This document shows, piece by piece, positions 55,245 through 64,000 of a DNA stretch of 64,000 bases. Both the position numbers and the translations under genes were made by a program. Position 1 is the first letter of the stretch. Every line of letters starts with the position of its first letter. The stretch comes from Catonia carolina (taxonomy: Eukaryota > Arthropoda > Insecta > Hemiptera > Achilidae): positions 51,545,553 to 51,609,552 of the forward strand of contig JAQMRL010000001.1 of NCBI GenBank assembly GCA_035578175.1, given 5' to 3'. Under the pieces are notes generated by a model that searched no databases, was not told the origin of the DNA, and saw only the letters and a program-made list of their open reading frames with translations.

Positions 55245-55700
55245 TAGCGCATGACAAAGGATTTGGCTGCGGCATTGCAGCGTATGCTGCCAGGCGGCGG
55301 GCAAATGATTTACGCGCGCCGATCTATAAAACGTTCTTTTATGTCCTGGAAAACACATAAAAAGCGACGTCTGGCAACAGTGGATTTGAGGCAGGAAGCA
55401 GCGCGGATAGTTAAATGTGATTTATTGCTTTACTGATAAGGATAAAGAGCGGCGCGAGAGAGAGAGGGCCGATAAGAGCGACAATGTGCTTGCGCTTGGT
55501 TTATTGCCCAAAAAGCAGTTAAAACGCGGCACCCCATGACATGCCCCCACCTTCAACCCAAAGCGCTAATCTCGACCCTATGAAATAATTAAGTTCATGG
55601 AGCAGACCGTTCGTCGTTTCACTGTCGTCCCATCTATTCGTCTCTCTCTGTTACACGGGAAACATTGAATGGGATCATCCCGCTCATTCACTCACTCACT
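55245..55700. promoter_or_regulatory. Candidate conserved non-coding island
   Basis: About 450 bp of GC-richer, high-complexity sequence with TTTATTGCTTTAC, GGTTTATTGCCC (Caudal/Abd-B-type cores) and GATAAG sites. There is a short open stretch of 61 codons (55251-55436) without motifs. It reads like insect developmental enhancer DNA, but I cannot test conservation. Confidence 0.33.
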
Positions 55701-56479
55701 TTGCCATCTTCTCCTTATCAACAACTCTTCCTCCTACTCGTGTTGTATTTGTACCACCTAATTAAACTCAGATTTACATAACTATATAAGCCCACTTTCT
55801 TTAATTCTATTCTTTCTTTCTTCTGTAAAGTATAAAGCTGAGATAATCTCTTCAAATCTAAATTCATATTATAATTCAAATTTATAACTCAGTCTTTAAA
55901 ACAAAGCTGTTCTTCCATTCCCATCTTTATAGCCGCTTTGTAATAAAATAAGCGATAATAAGTAATAAGATTATATCATTTTTATAGCACACTCCTTTAA
56001 AATAAACAATTTTTGCTTTCTTATAATTGTTTATCTTTTACTGGTTGTATTATTTTTTATGCCCAGCAAAAAGTTCTTCTACATATTTTGTAAGTTTTAT
56101 TTTAACCTACTGATAAGTTTTGTTAATGAATTATAACATATTATAAAAAAACATAAGGATAGAGAAATTAAAACAGAATACATGTCAGAACAGAGTACAG
56201 ACAATAAGTCTTCCTTGAGATAAAAAATTCAAGCACTATAAACTGCTGTGTTGCCACAGAGGAATTACGTGTGACAGAAACACTGAAAAATAATATTTAA
56301 GGTGTAATAGATGAGCTCCTATAAAAATCAGAAAGAAGAGTTCAAGGAGAAAAATGGATCCAATAATTGAAACTGTCAATAAATAGGATAATATAGAAAT
56401 CGTTGACCACACTCAAACAAAGAAATACGTAAATAAATCCACAACATATCAGAGGAAGTTATAAAAGAGAATAATGAAG

Positions 56480-56700
56480 TTCTACGGACAACTGGTAAGG
56501 TTTAATCGGGAAAACTTACAAAATTAATATTTGAAAAGCTGAAAGTACACAAATGCAAACCAAGATGGTCCAAATAAACAGAAAAATTCCTATTGACACT
56601 AATCATATATAAAAGTGTAATAAAAGATACAAATTAATTCAGAAAAACAATTGAAGAACATTTTCAAGATTAATGAAGAAAATATGGGAAAATGTAAAAC
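56480..56700 (+). mobile_element. LINE fragment, C-terminus relic
   Basis: KFYGQLVRFNREN, then across a frameshift LTKLIFEKLKVHK, then WSK, TEKFLLTLI and TNxFRKTIEE. This is the same FYGHL.RM...RLTK.IF......W ending as the fragment at 11850-12180. Confidence 0.6.
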
Positions 56701-57439
56701 TTTTCTTCTTCTTCAAAACAAGACTATATTGTGACAATATCGAAGACGAATATGGTTCAAGAAGTTTCTAGTTCTTCATTCATAAAATGGTAAAGAGTAG
56801 ATAATGGAATGAAAAAGTAACAATAGGATTAGCTATAAAAGTATACCTATTCAAAAAGGTCATTTAAAAGGACCGCACTATTGTGTATGATAAGGTAGGG
56901 TTATTGTTGTACAACTATTTATGAAAGGGTCGGTTGATTACCTGTAACACCTTTTACAATAGATCTATTTACTTGTTTACAATAGTTAAGACTTTTCCAG
57001 TAAAAATGGTTTTTTGTACTTTATTATTTGTATCGAAGTTCTCTGTTTTGCTAGAATTATCTTTTTTGATCCACTATATAAAGAGACCCCCGAGGCGGTT
57101 AGTGAGTTAGTATCCGTTTGATCTTTGACGAGTGTTATTATAGAGTGTTATATCTTTGACACGCTATTTGTAGCATGCGAGCTCTTGATTTGTCCCATTT
57201 CCTGAAATCGGTAGGAATCATGTTTATCACCATTCATCCTACCGATACCACTGATTTACCTTTTTTATTACCTTTTAAGATATATCTATAGATATCCTTT
57301 TAGATATATAACACAGGTTGCTCTTACACTACACACAACAATAATACTACATCACACACACCACACTTTCTTTCAACACACACATTTACATACCCTACAC
57401 ACAACACATACACCACGTTATCTTACACATATTTATAAT
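56701..57439. other. Flank and possible 5' leader of the I-type LINE
   Basis: AT-rich to 57060. From 57070 a different composition begins (AAGAGACCCCCGAGGCGG). A hairpin CGGTAGGA/TCCTACCG (about 57209-57244) and CA-rich sequence follow. The LINE may start near 57070, but I see no target duplication to fix it. Confidence 0.4.
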
Positions 57440-57818
57440 GCTGGCGAGGATGGGATGCGGGCTGGTCGTGCGTAACCCTTTCGGATTGGAAGGTCTGGAC
57501 TGTGGTTGTGCTGCTGTGAGCTTGCTCTGCCGAGGCTTTGCGCCATCCTTTAGCCCTTCCAGTCGCTTCGGTACTGTGGCAAGAAGTGGACCATAGGTAG
57601 GAGTGTCGGAGCTCTTACTGCTGCGTGCGAGCCTCTGGGACGTCGGTATCAGTAGGTCAGGCAGTACCTGACTCCCCAGCCCGGATGAAATATGTGGGAG
57701 ATGGCTGCCGGGAGTACTCGGCCGGGTCCTTCTTTTTACTAGGGACCTGCGGCGTGCGCGGGTCATCTCTCCGCCCGCACCTTGCTTTCACGATGACTGG
57801 AAAAGCACTAAAGAGATT

Positions 57819-59080
57819 ATGTCAAATAAACAATCTTCCCTCGGATTGAAAAGACTATGGTCTAGCTTGTCGGACGATAGTGATAATAGTGGTGATAACA
57901 CAGACAAATTTTTTGTTGTTCGTTGTGTTGCAGAAGAAGGGTCGCTGTCAAAAGTTTCCCCCTTCATTATTAACAGGTCTGTTCAGTCGGTTTGTGGCTC
58001 GCCACACTCTATTAAGAAATTAAGGAATGGTACTTTGTTAATTGAAACAACGTCTGCGAAGCAAAGTAGCAGCGTTGGTAAAATTACTCAAATCGGAAGT
58101 ACTGCAGTTACCGTTGAACCGCATAGGTCCCTCAACTCATCTCGAGGAGTAGTTTACTCTCAAGATATACAAGATATGTCTGAGGCTGAGTTATTGGAGG
58201 AGCTTACCTCCCAGAGAGTGACGCAAGACAAAAGAGTTATGCGTCGGGAAAATGGAATTGATGTCGGTACCCCGACACTTATCATAACATTTTCCACCCC
58301 TCAACCTCCGGATCGTCTTAAGTTGGGTTACTTGTCTGTTCGAGTGAGACCGTATGTCCCAAACCCTCTGCTCTGTTTTCAGTGCCAGGAATACGGACAT
58401 ACGAAAACAAACTGCAAGAAACCTGCAATATGCGCAAAGTGCAGTTCACCTGACCACTTAGACAGCGATTGCACTTCTGAAAATGAACTCTGTGCAAACT
58501 GTAAAGGAAGTCATTCAGCAAGGTCTCGGGAATGCCCCAAGTATAAAGAAGAACGGGAAATTCAGAAAATTTCGTCTGAACAGAAGCTTTCTTTCCGGCT
58601 GCCCGGAGCGAGTACAGAAAACTAAATAGCATTCGAAATGCAGTCCAGCCTGACATTTCGTTTGCAGCTGCAACTAGTGTCCAGTCTCGTGTGTCTGGTG
58701 AGTGCTCGTCATGCGTTGAGTTGAAGAGTGTTGTTGAGAACCTAACTAAACAGGTTGCTTCCCTGACTTCTGCACTGAAAGCTTTATTAAGCACCAAACA
58801 GAGTGAAATTGGTTTGAAGAGTTCAGTGCCACAAGTTGGTAACCTTTCTGCGACGCAGAATACAAAAGTTCAGCTGTCAAATAAGACAGTCGCCTCAACC
58901 TCAAAAGGGAAACCCCTTTCATTGCCCAAGACGCTTCCAGTGGATGCGTCTAAATTTCTAAAATCTCCTTCCTCTGGGTCCAAGATCCACGATATGATAG
59001 GAGATCCATCGGCCCTTGATAAGGGCTTTATACAAGTCAAAGGAAAGAAAGGGAAGGAGAAAATTGTGTTTGACACATAA
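57819..59080 (+). pseudogene. LINE ORF1, gag-like RNA-binding protein (frameshifted)
   Basis: ORF1 of I-type LINEs makes a nucleic-acid-binding protein that packages the RNA. The frame opens at ATG 57819 and runs 268 codons to 58625. Residues about 30-80 look like an RNA-recognition fold. Three zinc knuckles follow at about 185-240: CFQCQEYGHTKTNC, CAKCSSPDHLDSDC and CANCKGSHSARSREC. Between about 58560 and 58625 the frame shifts, and the natural continuation lies in the next frame, ending at 59080. It includes SCVELKSVVENLTKQVASL, a likely coiled coil. The stop overlaps the start of the ORF2 frame. A competing ATG lies 27 bp upstream in another frame. Confidence 0.85.
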
Positions 59081-59091
59081 GTCCTTTTCTT

Positions 59092-62000
59092 TCTGAAATA
59101 CCCTTTAATAATATTATTCAATGGAATGTTCGCGGGATCCGGTCTAGGTATGAAGACATAAAGTTATTGATCCGGGAAAAGTGTCCGATTGCGCTGTGCC
59201 TGCAGGAGACGATGTTACAGCCTGATGTCTCAATCTCCGTTCGTGGATATGAGATGTTTAGGAAAGATTCCCTGCATGGTGGCCCTGGTGGTGGGGTCGC
59301 TATATTACTTCACCAGTCAATGCAAGGGATAAGTCTGGATATTCAGACGGATCTTCAGGCCGTGGCAATCAGGATTACTGTCCCGTTGCCAGTTTGTGTG
59401 TGTAATATTTACTTACCACCAAATAGAGAAATTTCATACCTAGCCATACGATAATTACTGGAACAGTTACCAAGTCCATGTATATTACTAGGAGATTTCA
59501 ATGGTCACCATTATTCTTGGGGCTCCTCACTGTGCAATGGTAGAGGTCACATGGTGGAGAGGGTCCGGAGTGATTTAGACTTATGTCTATTGAACGATGG
59601 ATCTGAAACATTCATGTCATCCTCAACAGGTTCCTGGTCATGCTTGGACCTTACTTTCTGTAGTCCGTCCCTTGTTCCACGGTTGTTGTGGAGAGTACTG
59701 CCGGACCTGTACGGAAGTGATCACCGACCGGTGGTGGTTGAGTTTTTTGACTATCAGTCTGTCGATGACCTTCCAAAACGATGGATAGAGAAGCTTGCAC
59801 GGTGGGATGAGTTTTCAAGTTTGATGGAATCTGAATATGAAGATGATGATGATGATGATGATGCACGAAACCTGTTGTCTTCCTTTGTGGAGAGGATGTC
59901 AACAGCAGCTGCCCAGAGCATTCCTAAAACATTAGGAAAAGCGCGGCGACCGCCGGTGCCTTGGTGGAATAATCAGTGTAAGGAGGCTCTTCAGGACCGC
60001 CGTAGGGCCCTGCGCATTTTTAGTCGCAGACCTACGGATGTTAACCTGGAAGCTTACCGAAGAGCTCGGGCCTGCTGTAGGCGTATCTTTCTAGAGAGTA
60101 AGAGAGAGTCATGGAGCTGTTATGTTGCAGATATTAACAGGAGTACCCCTGTGACAACGGTGTGGAGAAAACTGCGGTCGGTGTGTGGAAAGAGGTCTCC
60201 GCACCGCATTGCAGGGTTGCAACGTGACGGTTCCGTGATTACGTCACAAATCGACATTGCGAATGCAATTGGTTCTTCGTTAAGATCAGCGTCTCTCACG
60301 TCTTCATATTCAATTCAATTCCAAAATCATAAGCATACCATTGAATCTCTTCCTTTTCATATAGCGGATGCGAATGATCCTCTGAACATTCCTTTCTCAT
60401 TGCCTGAACTAAGAAAAGCGCTCAAAGTTTCTCGAAATACCTCGCCTGGAGGAGATGAAATAACACTTTCGATGATTGCGCATTTACCAGATTCTGGTTT
60501 AAGGCAGCTCCTACATATTTTTAATAAAATATATGCTTCTAGGAAGCTTCCAGAATCTTGGAAAGAAGCAATTGTTGTCCCGATCCTCAAACCTGGCAAA
60601 GATAAAATGTTGGCCTCCAGCTATCGCCCCATCTCTTTGACAAGTGTTGTATGTAAGGTGATGGAAAGAATGGTGAATAGTCGTCTCATGTGGTATCTGG
60701 AAAAGAATGACCTCCTCGCTCCTGAACAGAGCGCTCTTCGGAGAGGGAGGTCTTCGACAGACCACTTGGTGGCCCTTGAGACGGCTATCTGCAATGCGTT
60801 TGCATTGCGGCAGCGCCTCGTTGCCGTATTCTTTGATTTGAAAAAAGCATATGATACGGCTTGGCGACGAGGTATTCTTAATACCTTGCGGGAGTGGGGC
60901 ATCGCTGGGAACATGTTGGCCTTCATTAAAGACTTTCTGGATGACCGAGCATTTCGTGTAAGAGTTGGTCAGAGTTTGTAAAACAGGTTTGATTTGGAAA
61001 ATGGTATACCGCAGGGGAGTGTAATTAGTTGTACTCTATTTGCGTTTGCCATTAACAATATTGTGAAATGTTGCGTATACCCTATTAAATGTTCTTTGTT
61101 GGTAGATGATTTTGCGATATATGTTGCATCTAGAAATGTTGTTTCAGCTGAACGAGCCCTACAGCTAACTATATACCGTCTTGAGGAATGGTCACGACAA
61201 ACTGGCTTTAGTTTTTCTCCTGAGAAAACTAAATGCATCCAGTTTTGCCGGATTCGGACTGATACTGTTCCAAGACTGTACTTAATGGGTCAGCATATTA
61301 AGGTTAGCACTGAAATCAGGTTTCTAGGTATAATATTCGATAAAAGGCTTACATGGGTTCGGCATATTAAAGACCTACGGGCTAGGTGCTTAAAGGTGGT
61401 TGATATTCTGCGTGTTCTTACAGGTACATGTTGGGGAGCTGATAGATCATGTATGTTAAGGTTCTACAAGGCTCTAGTGCGATCACGTATAGATTATGGC
61501 GCTGTAGCGTACTGATCTGCTACTATCACTTCGCTAAGAATGCTTGACAGTATTCACAATTCATGTTTACGATTGTCTACAGGTGCTTTCCGTTCTAGCC
61601 CTGTTGTCAGCATCTTAGTTGAAAGTGGAGAAAAGTCGTTACACAGACGTCGCCAGCAGCTTCTATTGACGTACTTTGCTAAGTTAAAAGCTAGACCTTA
61701 CCATTTTTTGCATGAGATCATTCTCAACAACCCCTGTCATGATTTGCATCTGATGAACGCCCGACAGCCTTCACCATTCGGTGTAAGAGCGTTGGAGATA
61801 TGCAACAACCTCGATATTGCCATTCCTCGTGTCTACCCATGTAATTCTTGTCTATTTCCACCCTGGACCATCGCTCAGTTACACTTTAACTTTGAGATGT
61901 GTAAATACTCAAAGGCAGACACAAGTTCTGTGGTATTTAATAACATTTTCAGTGAATTAATTGAAGCTATTAAACCATCTACGGTTGTATACACTGATGG

Positions 62001-62783
62001 ATCAAAGTCGGATGTTGGAATTGGTTGCTCGTTTGTTGCTAATGGGAGAACCTATTTGTTTGGATTACCTGCGGGACCAGTGTTTACACGGCTGAACTTT
62101 ATGCTATCAGCAAATCTCTTTCTGTAGTCTGTGTGCGTGGGCGTCGGGTGTTGGTGTGCACTGATTCGCTCAGTGCTCTCCAGTCGATTAATGATGTGTA
62201 TTCACGCCACCCGCTAGTTGTGGACGTCCTCGGCATGTTGAAGGAGCTGAATGATAGAGGAGTAAGCGTTGTTTTCTGCTGGGTTCCGGGTCACGCTGGA
62301 ATCTCGGGAAATGAGGCTGCTGATCTGGCCGCTAAGGAGGCGGCACGCCAACCGGCCTTCACGCAATATCTGACTGTGTCAGATTTCGTGGGCCTGGTGT
62401 AGCGTGTCATCACTGATTCCTGGCAGGTAGAATGGACTGGCTCTCATGGCAACAAGCTTCGTGAGATAAAGCATGACGTTAAGCCTTGGCCTACGTCGCT
62501 GAGGAAGAACAGAAGGGAAGAGGTTGTCATCGCGCGACTTAGAATTGCACACACCAGATTAACGCATGGGTATCTCATGACGTCTGGTGATGCTCCAATG
62601 TGTGGCAGATGTGATTGTCCTTTGACAATTAAACATGTGTTGGTAGATTGCGTCTGCTACGCAGCTCTACGTCGGCGATTCAAGATACCCTTCCAGTTAC
62701 GAGATGTACTCGGCGACGATAGCCATGTTTTGGACTCAACGTTAAGATTACTTAGATCCATTAGTGTGTACAACAGTGTCTGA
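59092..62783 (+). pseudogene. LINE ORF2: endonuclease, RT and RNase H (disrupted)
   Basis: Endonuclease: IIQWNVRGIRSRYEDI, CLQET, LLGDFNGHH and GSDHRPV (59110-59730). RT: PISLTSVVCKVMERM, FFDLKKAYDTAW, GIPQGSVISCTLF and LLVDDFAIY, where the catalytic box reads VDD in place of the usual Y/FADD. RNase [24 protein letters not shown] and [18 protein letters not shown] (about 61990-62340). C-terminal CGRCDCPLTIKHVLVDC resembles the usual CCHC end. Disruptions: TAA at 59452 (a CAA in kin would fit), TAA at 60979, TGA at 61513 (TGG expected), a one-base loss near 62090, and TAG at 62400. I saw no ATG before the endonuclease, so the start is set only by homology. Confidence 0.88.
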
Positions 62784-62827
62784 TAGGGAAATAGGAATAT
62801 TAGTTTAATTTTATATGTGTATTTGTG

Positions 62828-62870
62828 TATGTTTTTTATTTATTTATTTATTTATTTATTTTATTATTTT
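62828..62870 (+). repeat. (TTTA)n microsatellite in the LINE 3' region
   Basis: About seven TTTA units followed by looser T/A repeats, about 50 bp after the ORF2 stop. Confidence 0.8.
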
Positions 62871-63144
62871 TTGTGGCCCCTTTACAGCCTTTTGTTGTTA
62901 CCGTCAGGTCTGTGATATTAGCTTTTAATTTATATTATTTTTTGTTTGCTGTGATACTAGTTTGTAAGATTTTTATTTGTTAAGTTGTAAATATTATTTA
63001 TTCTGTCTGTGATATTAGGTTTAAGTTTATGTTCGTATGTTAATGTATTTTCTGTGATATTTCTAGTTTGTAAGACGTTTTATATTATAAATAGAAAATT
63101 ACTTTCTACACTTGGGCCCTTTATACCCCCATGTGTAGAATAAC

Positions 63145-63190
63145 GGGCGTTGATAACCGTCCTGGTTTTTCGCCCAAAAAAAAAAAAAAA
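63145..63190 (+). promoter_or_regulatory. LINE 3' stem and A-tail
   Basis: GGGCG at 63145 pairs with CGCCC at 63171, directly before the run of A (63176-63190). Stems at this place serve as reverse-transcriptase recognition signals in several LINE/SINE pairs. Confidence 0.6.
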
Positions 63191-63192
63191 TT

Positions 63193-64000
63193 AAATTAAA
63201 AAAAAATATTCAACGGTCTCAACAAAAGAGGCGGCAAATTTCTCAACAGTGAAGAGGGTAAATAGGTCGAAGAACCTAGCCGGTGGGTCTCCAAATGTAA
63301 CCAAAAGCACTTCCAGATGCCTAGAGGTGACAGCTCCACTACTATTCTTACTTCGCGCTGGGTTCATAATTCGACCGAAGGAACTTACCGGAAAACTCTT
63401 AAAATATAGAAACACTATTTGTAGCCTCGGAAATAGAAATAAAACTCAAGTTGCAAAATAAGAACTCGAGCGAGAAAACTAAAGGACTACACATTTACGA
63501 TTATCGTAATCCTAAGTAAACTAAAACGAAAATAAAAAATAATTTAATTCTCCAGATTTGACGCTAATCTTTTGACGTGACTCAAGGAAGTGAATTAAAA
63601 TCAGAAAGCTTGAAAGTAGCCTACGATGGTAAAATTGGTGTTAACACATTTTTGTGATCACCAACATTGTGGTTGCTATTTAGTTTATCTACCGATGAAA
63701 ACATTTTAAAATATCAGAAACGATCAAGAAGTATTCTAACTTTTTTTGACAGAAAATGAATAGGACAGAACATTGTCGCTGCAAAGATAAAGAGAAGTTT
63801 TTTTATCGCTAATCTGTGTTCGTTACAATCTGTTAAATTTATGAACAATAAGCAACCCGATGACCCAACGAGATAAGGATGGGGATAAGGATAAGTATGA
63901 CGTGTATATGAGGTTTAGTTTTGTACACATCCAGGCTGACAATTCCTCACCAGAGTATCGTTAATTGAACTCCAACCTTGAAAGTACACCGGTGACCACC
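63193..64000. other. Non-coding right end; GATA cluster
   Basis: 63200-63400 is GC-richer, with overlapping open stretches on both strands (74 codons minus, 70 plus) that I cannot assign. It may be part of an unknown repeat. GATAAG occurs three times within about 30 bp at 63870-63897. Confidence 0.4.

Larger units (their letters stand above)
53096..56479. other. Non-coding; hairpins and a candidate island
   Basis: No gene supported. It holds strong hairpins at 53714-53746 and 54521-54542, a cluster of AAGCTT-rich inverted repeats at 54555-54605, and a GC-richer island at 55245-55700. Confidence 0.45.
57440..63192 (+). mobile_element. Nearly full-length I-type LINE with RNase H, defective
   Basis: The order is ORF1 with three CCHC knuckles, ORF2 with apurinic-type endonuclease, reverse transcriptase and RNase H, then a C-terminal zinc motif, a 3' region, a small stem and an A-tail (63176-63190). 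An RNase H domain after RT, together with a gag-like ORF1 and the RLRIAHTRLTHGYLM ending, is typical of the I superfamily (I, Nimb, LOA-like). Jockey elements usually lack RNase H. The element carries at least four in-frame stops and two frameshifts, so it is dead but recent enough to be read almost end to end. The GC-rich leader from about 57440 is taken as 5' untranslated; the true start may be near 57070. Confidence 0.9.

Noticed and set aside
57395..57849. Minus-strand 123-codon ORF and plus-strand 74-codon ORF before the LINE ORF1
   Set aside because: Both fall in the GC-rich LINE leader. The plus one overlaps the ORF1 start in another frame without known motifs.
1..64000. CRISPR arrays, bacterial operons, phage or toxin genes
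   Set aside because: No regularly spaced repeats and no prokaryotic coding density. All recognisable coding is eukaryotic transposable element.

Overview
This is an AT-rich eukaryotic window made of transposable-element copies and fragments set in non-coding DNA. I found no convincing host protein-coding gene, no functional tRNA or rRNA gene and no CRISPR array. An insect is the best fit. There is an R1-clade non-LTR fragment (R1 is essentially an arthropod clade), jockey, RTE-like and I-type LINEs, an insect-style Helitron end, DDE transposase remnants and several tRNA-derived SINEs. A hemipteran-like genome is my guess only.

Layout. 0.3-5.2 kb holds LINE 3' fragments, a mariner/Tc-like transposase relic and a SINE. 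5.65-8.44 kb holds a complete, young, 2.8-kb non-autonomous LTR retrotransposon: 205-bp LTRs differing at one base, 5-bp target duplication GTACC, and one ORF of unknown family. 9-21.7 kb holds TIR elements, three or four SINE copies, LINE scraps and an R1-clade end, with GC-richer islands between them that may be conserved regulatory DNA. 25.1-33.2 kb holds a decayed DDE transposon, a TIR element with a LINE nested inside it, and an intact Ty3/gypsy element with identical 263-bp LTRs and one 1397-codon gag-pol frame. 34-43.4 kb holds a jockey-like LINE with a 7-bp tandem tail, a SINE, a Helitron with both ends and a helicase C-terminus, and RTE-like fragments. 45-57 kb is mostly non-coding, with SINEs, a second copy of the TIR element, short LINE ends, strong hairpins and a 67-bp duplicated non-coding motif. 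57.1-63.2 kb holds a nearly full-length I-type LINE broken by stops and frameshifts.

The elements depend on one another in the usual way. SINEs and truncated LINEs imply active LINE reverse transcriptases elsewhere in the genome. The 2.8-kb LTR element encodes no polymerase, so it must borrow one. The Helitron and TIR elements are non-autonomous. The only frame that looks able to code for a functional mobile element is the gypsy gag-pol. The observation most worth following up is the 2.8-kb LTR element: an unfamiliar protein, and a 3' region in which unrelated hairpins are each followed directly by the same GC-rich motif, the last copy sitting where a polypurine tract is expected.
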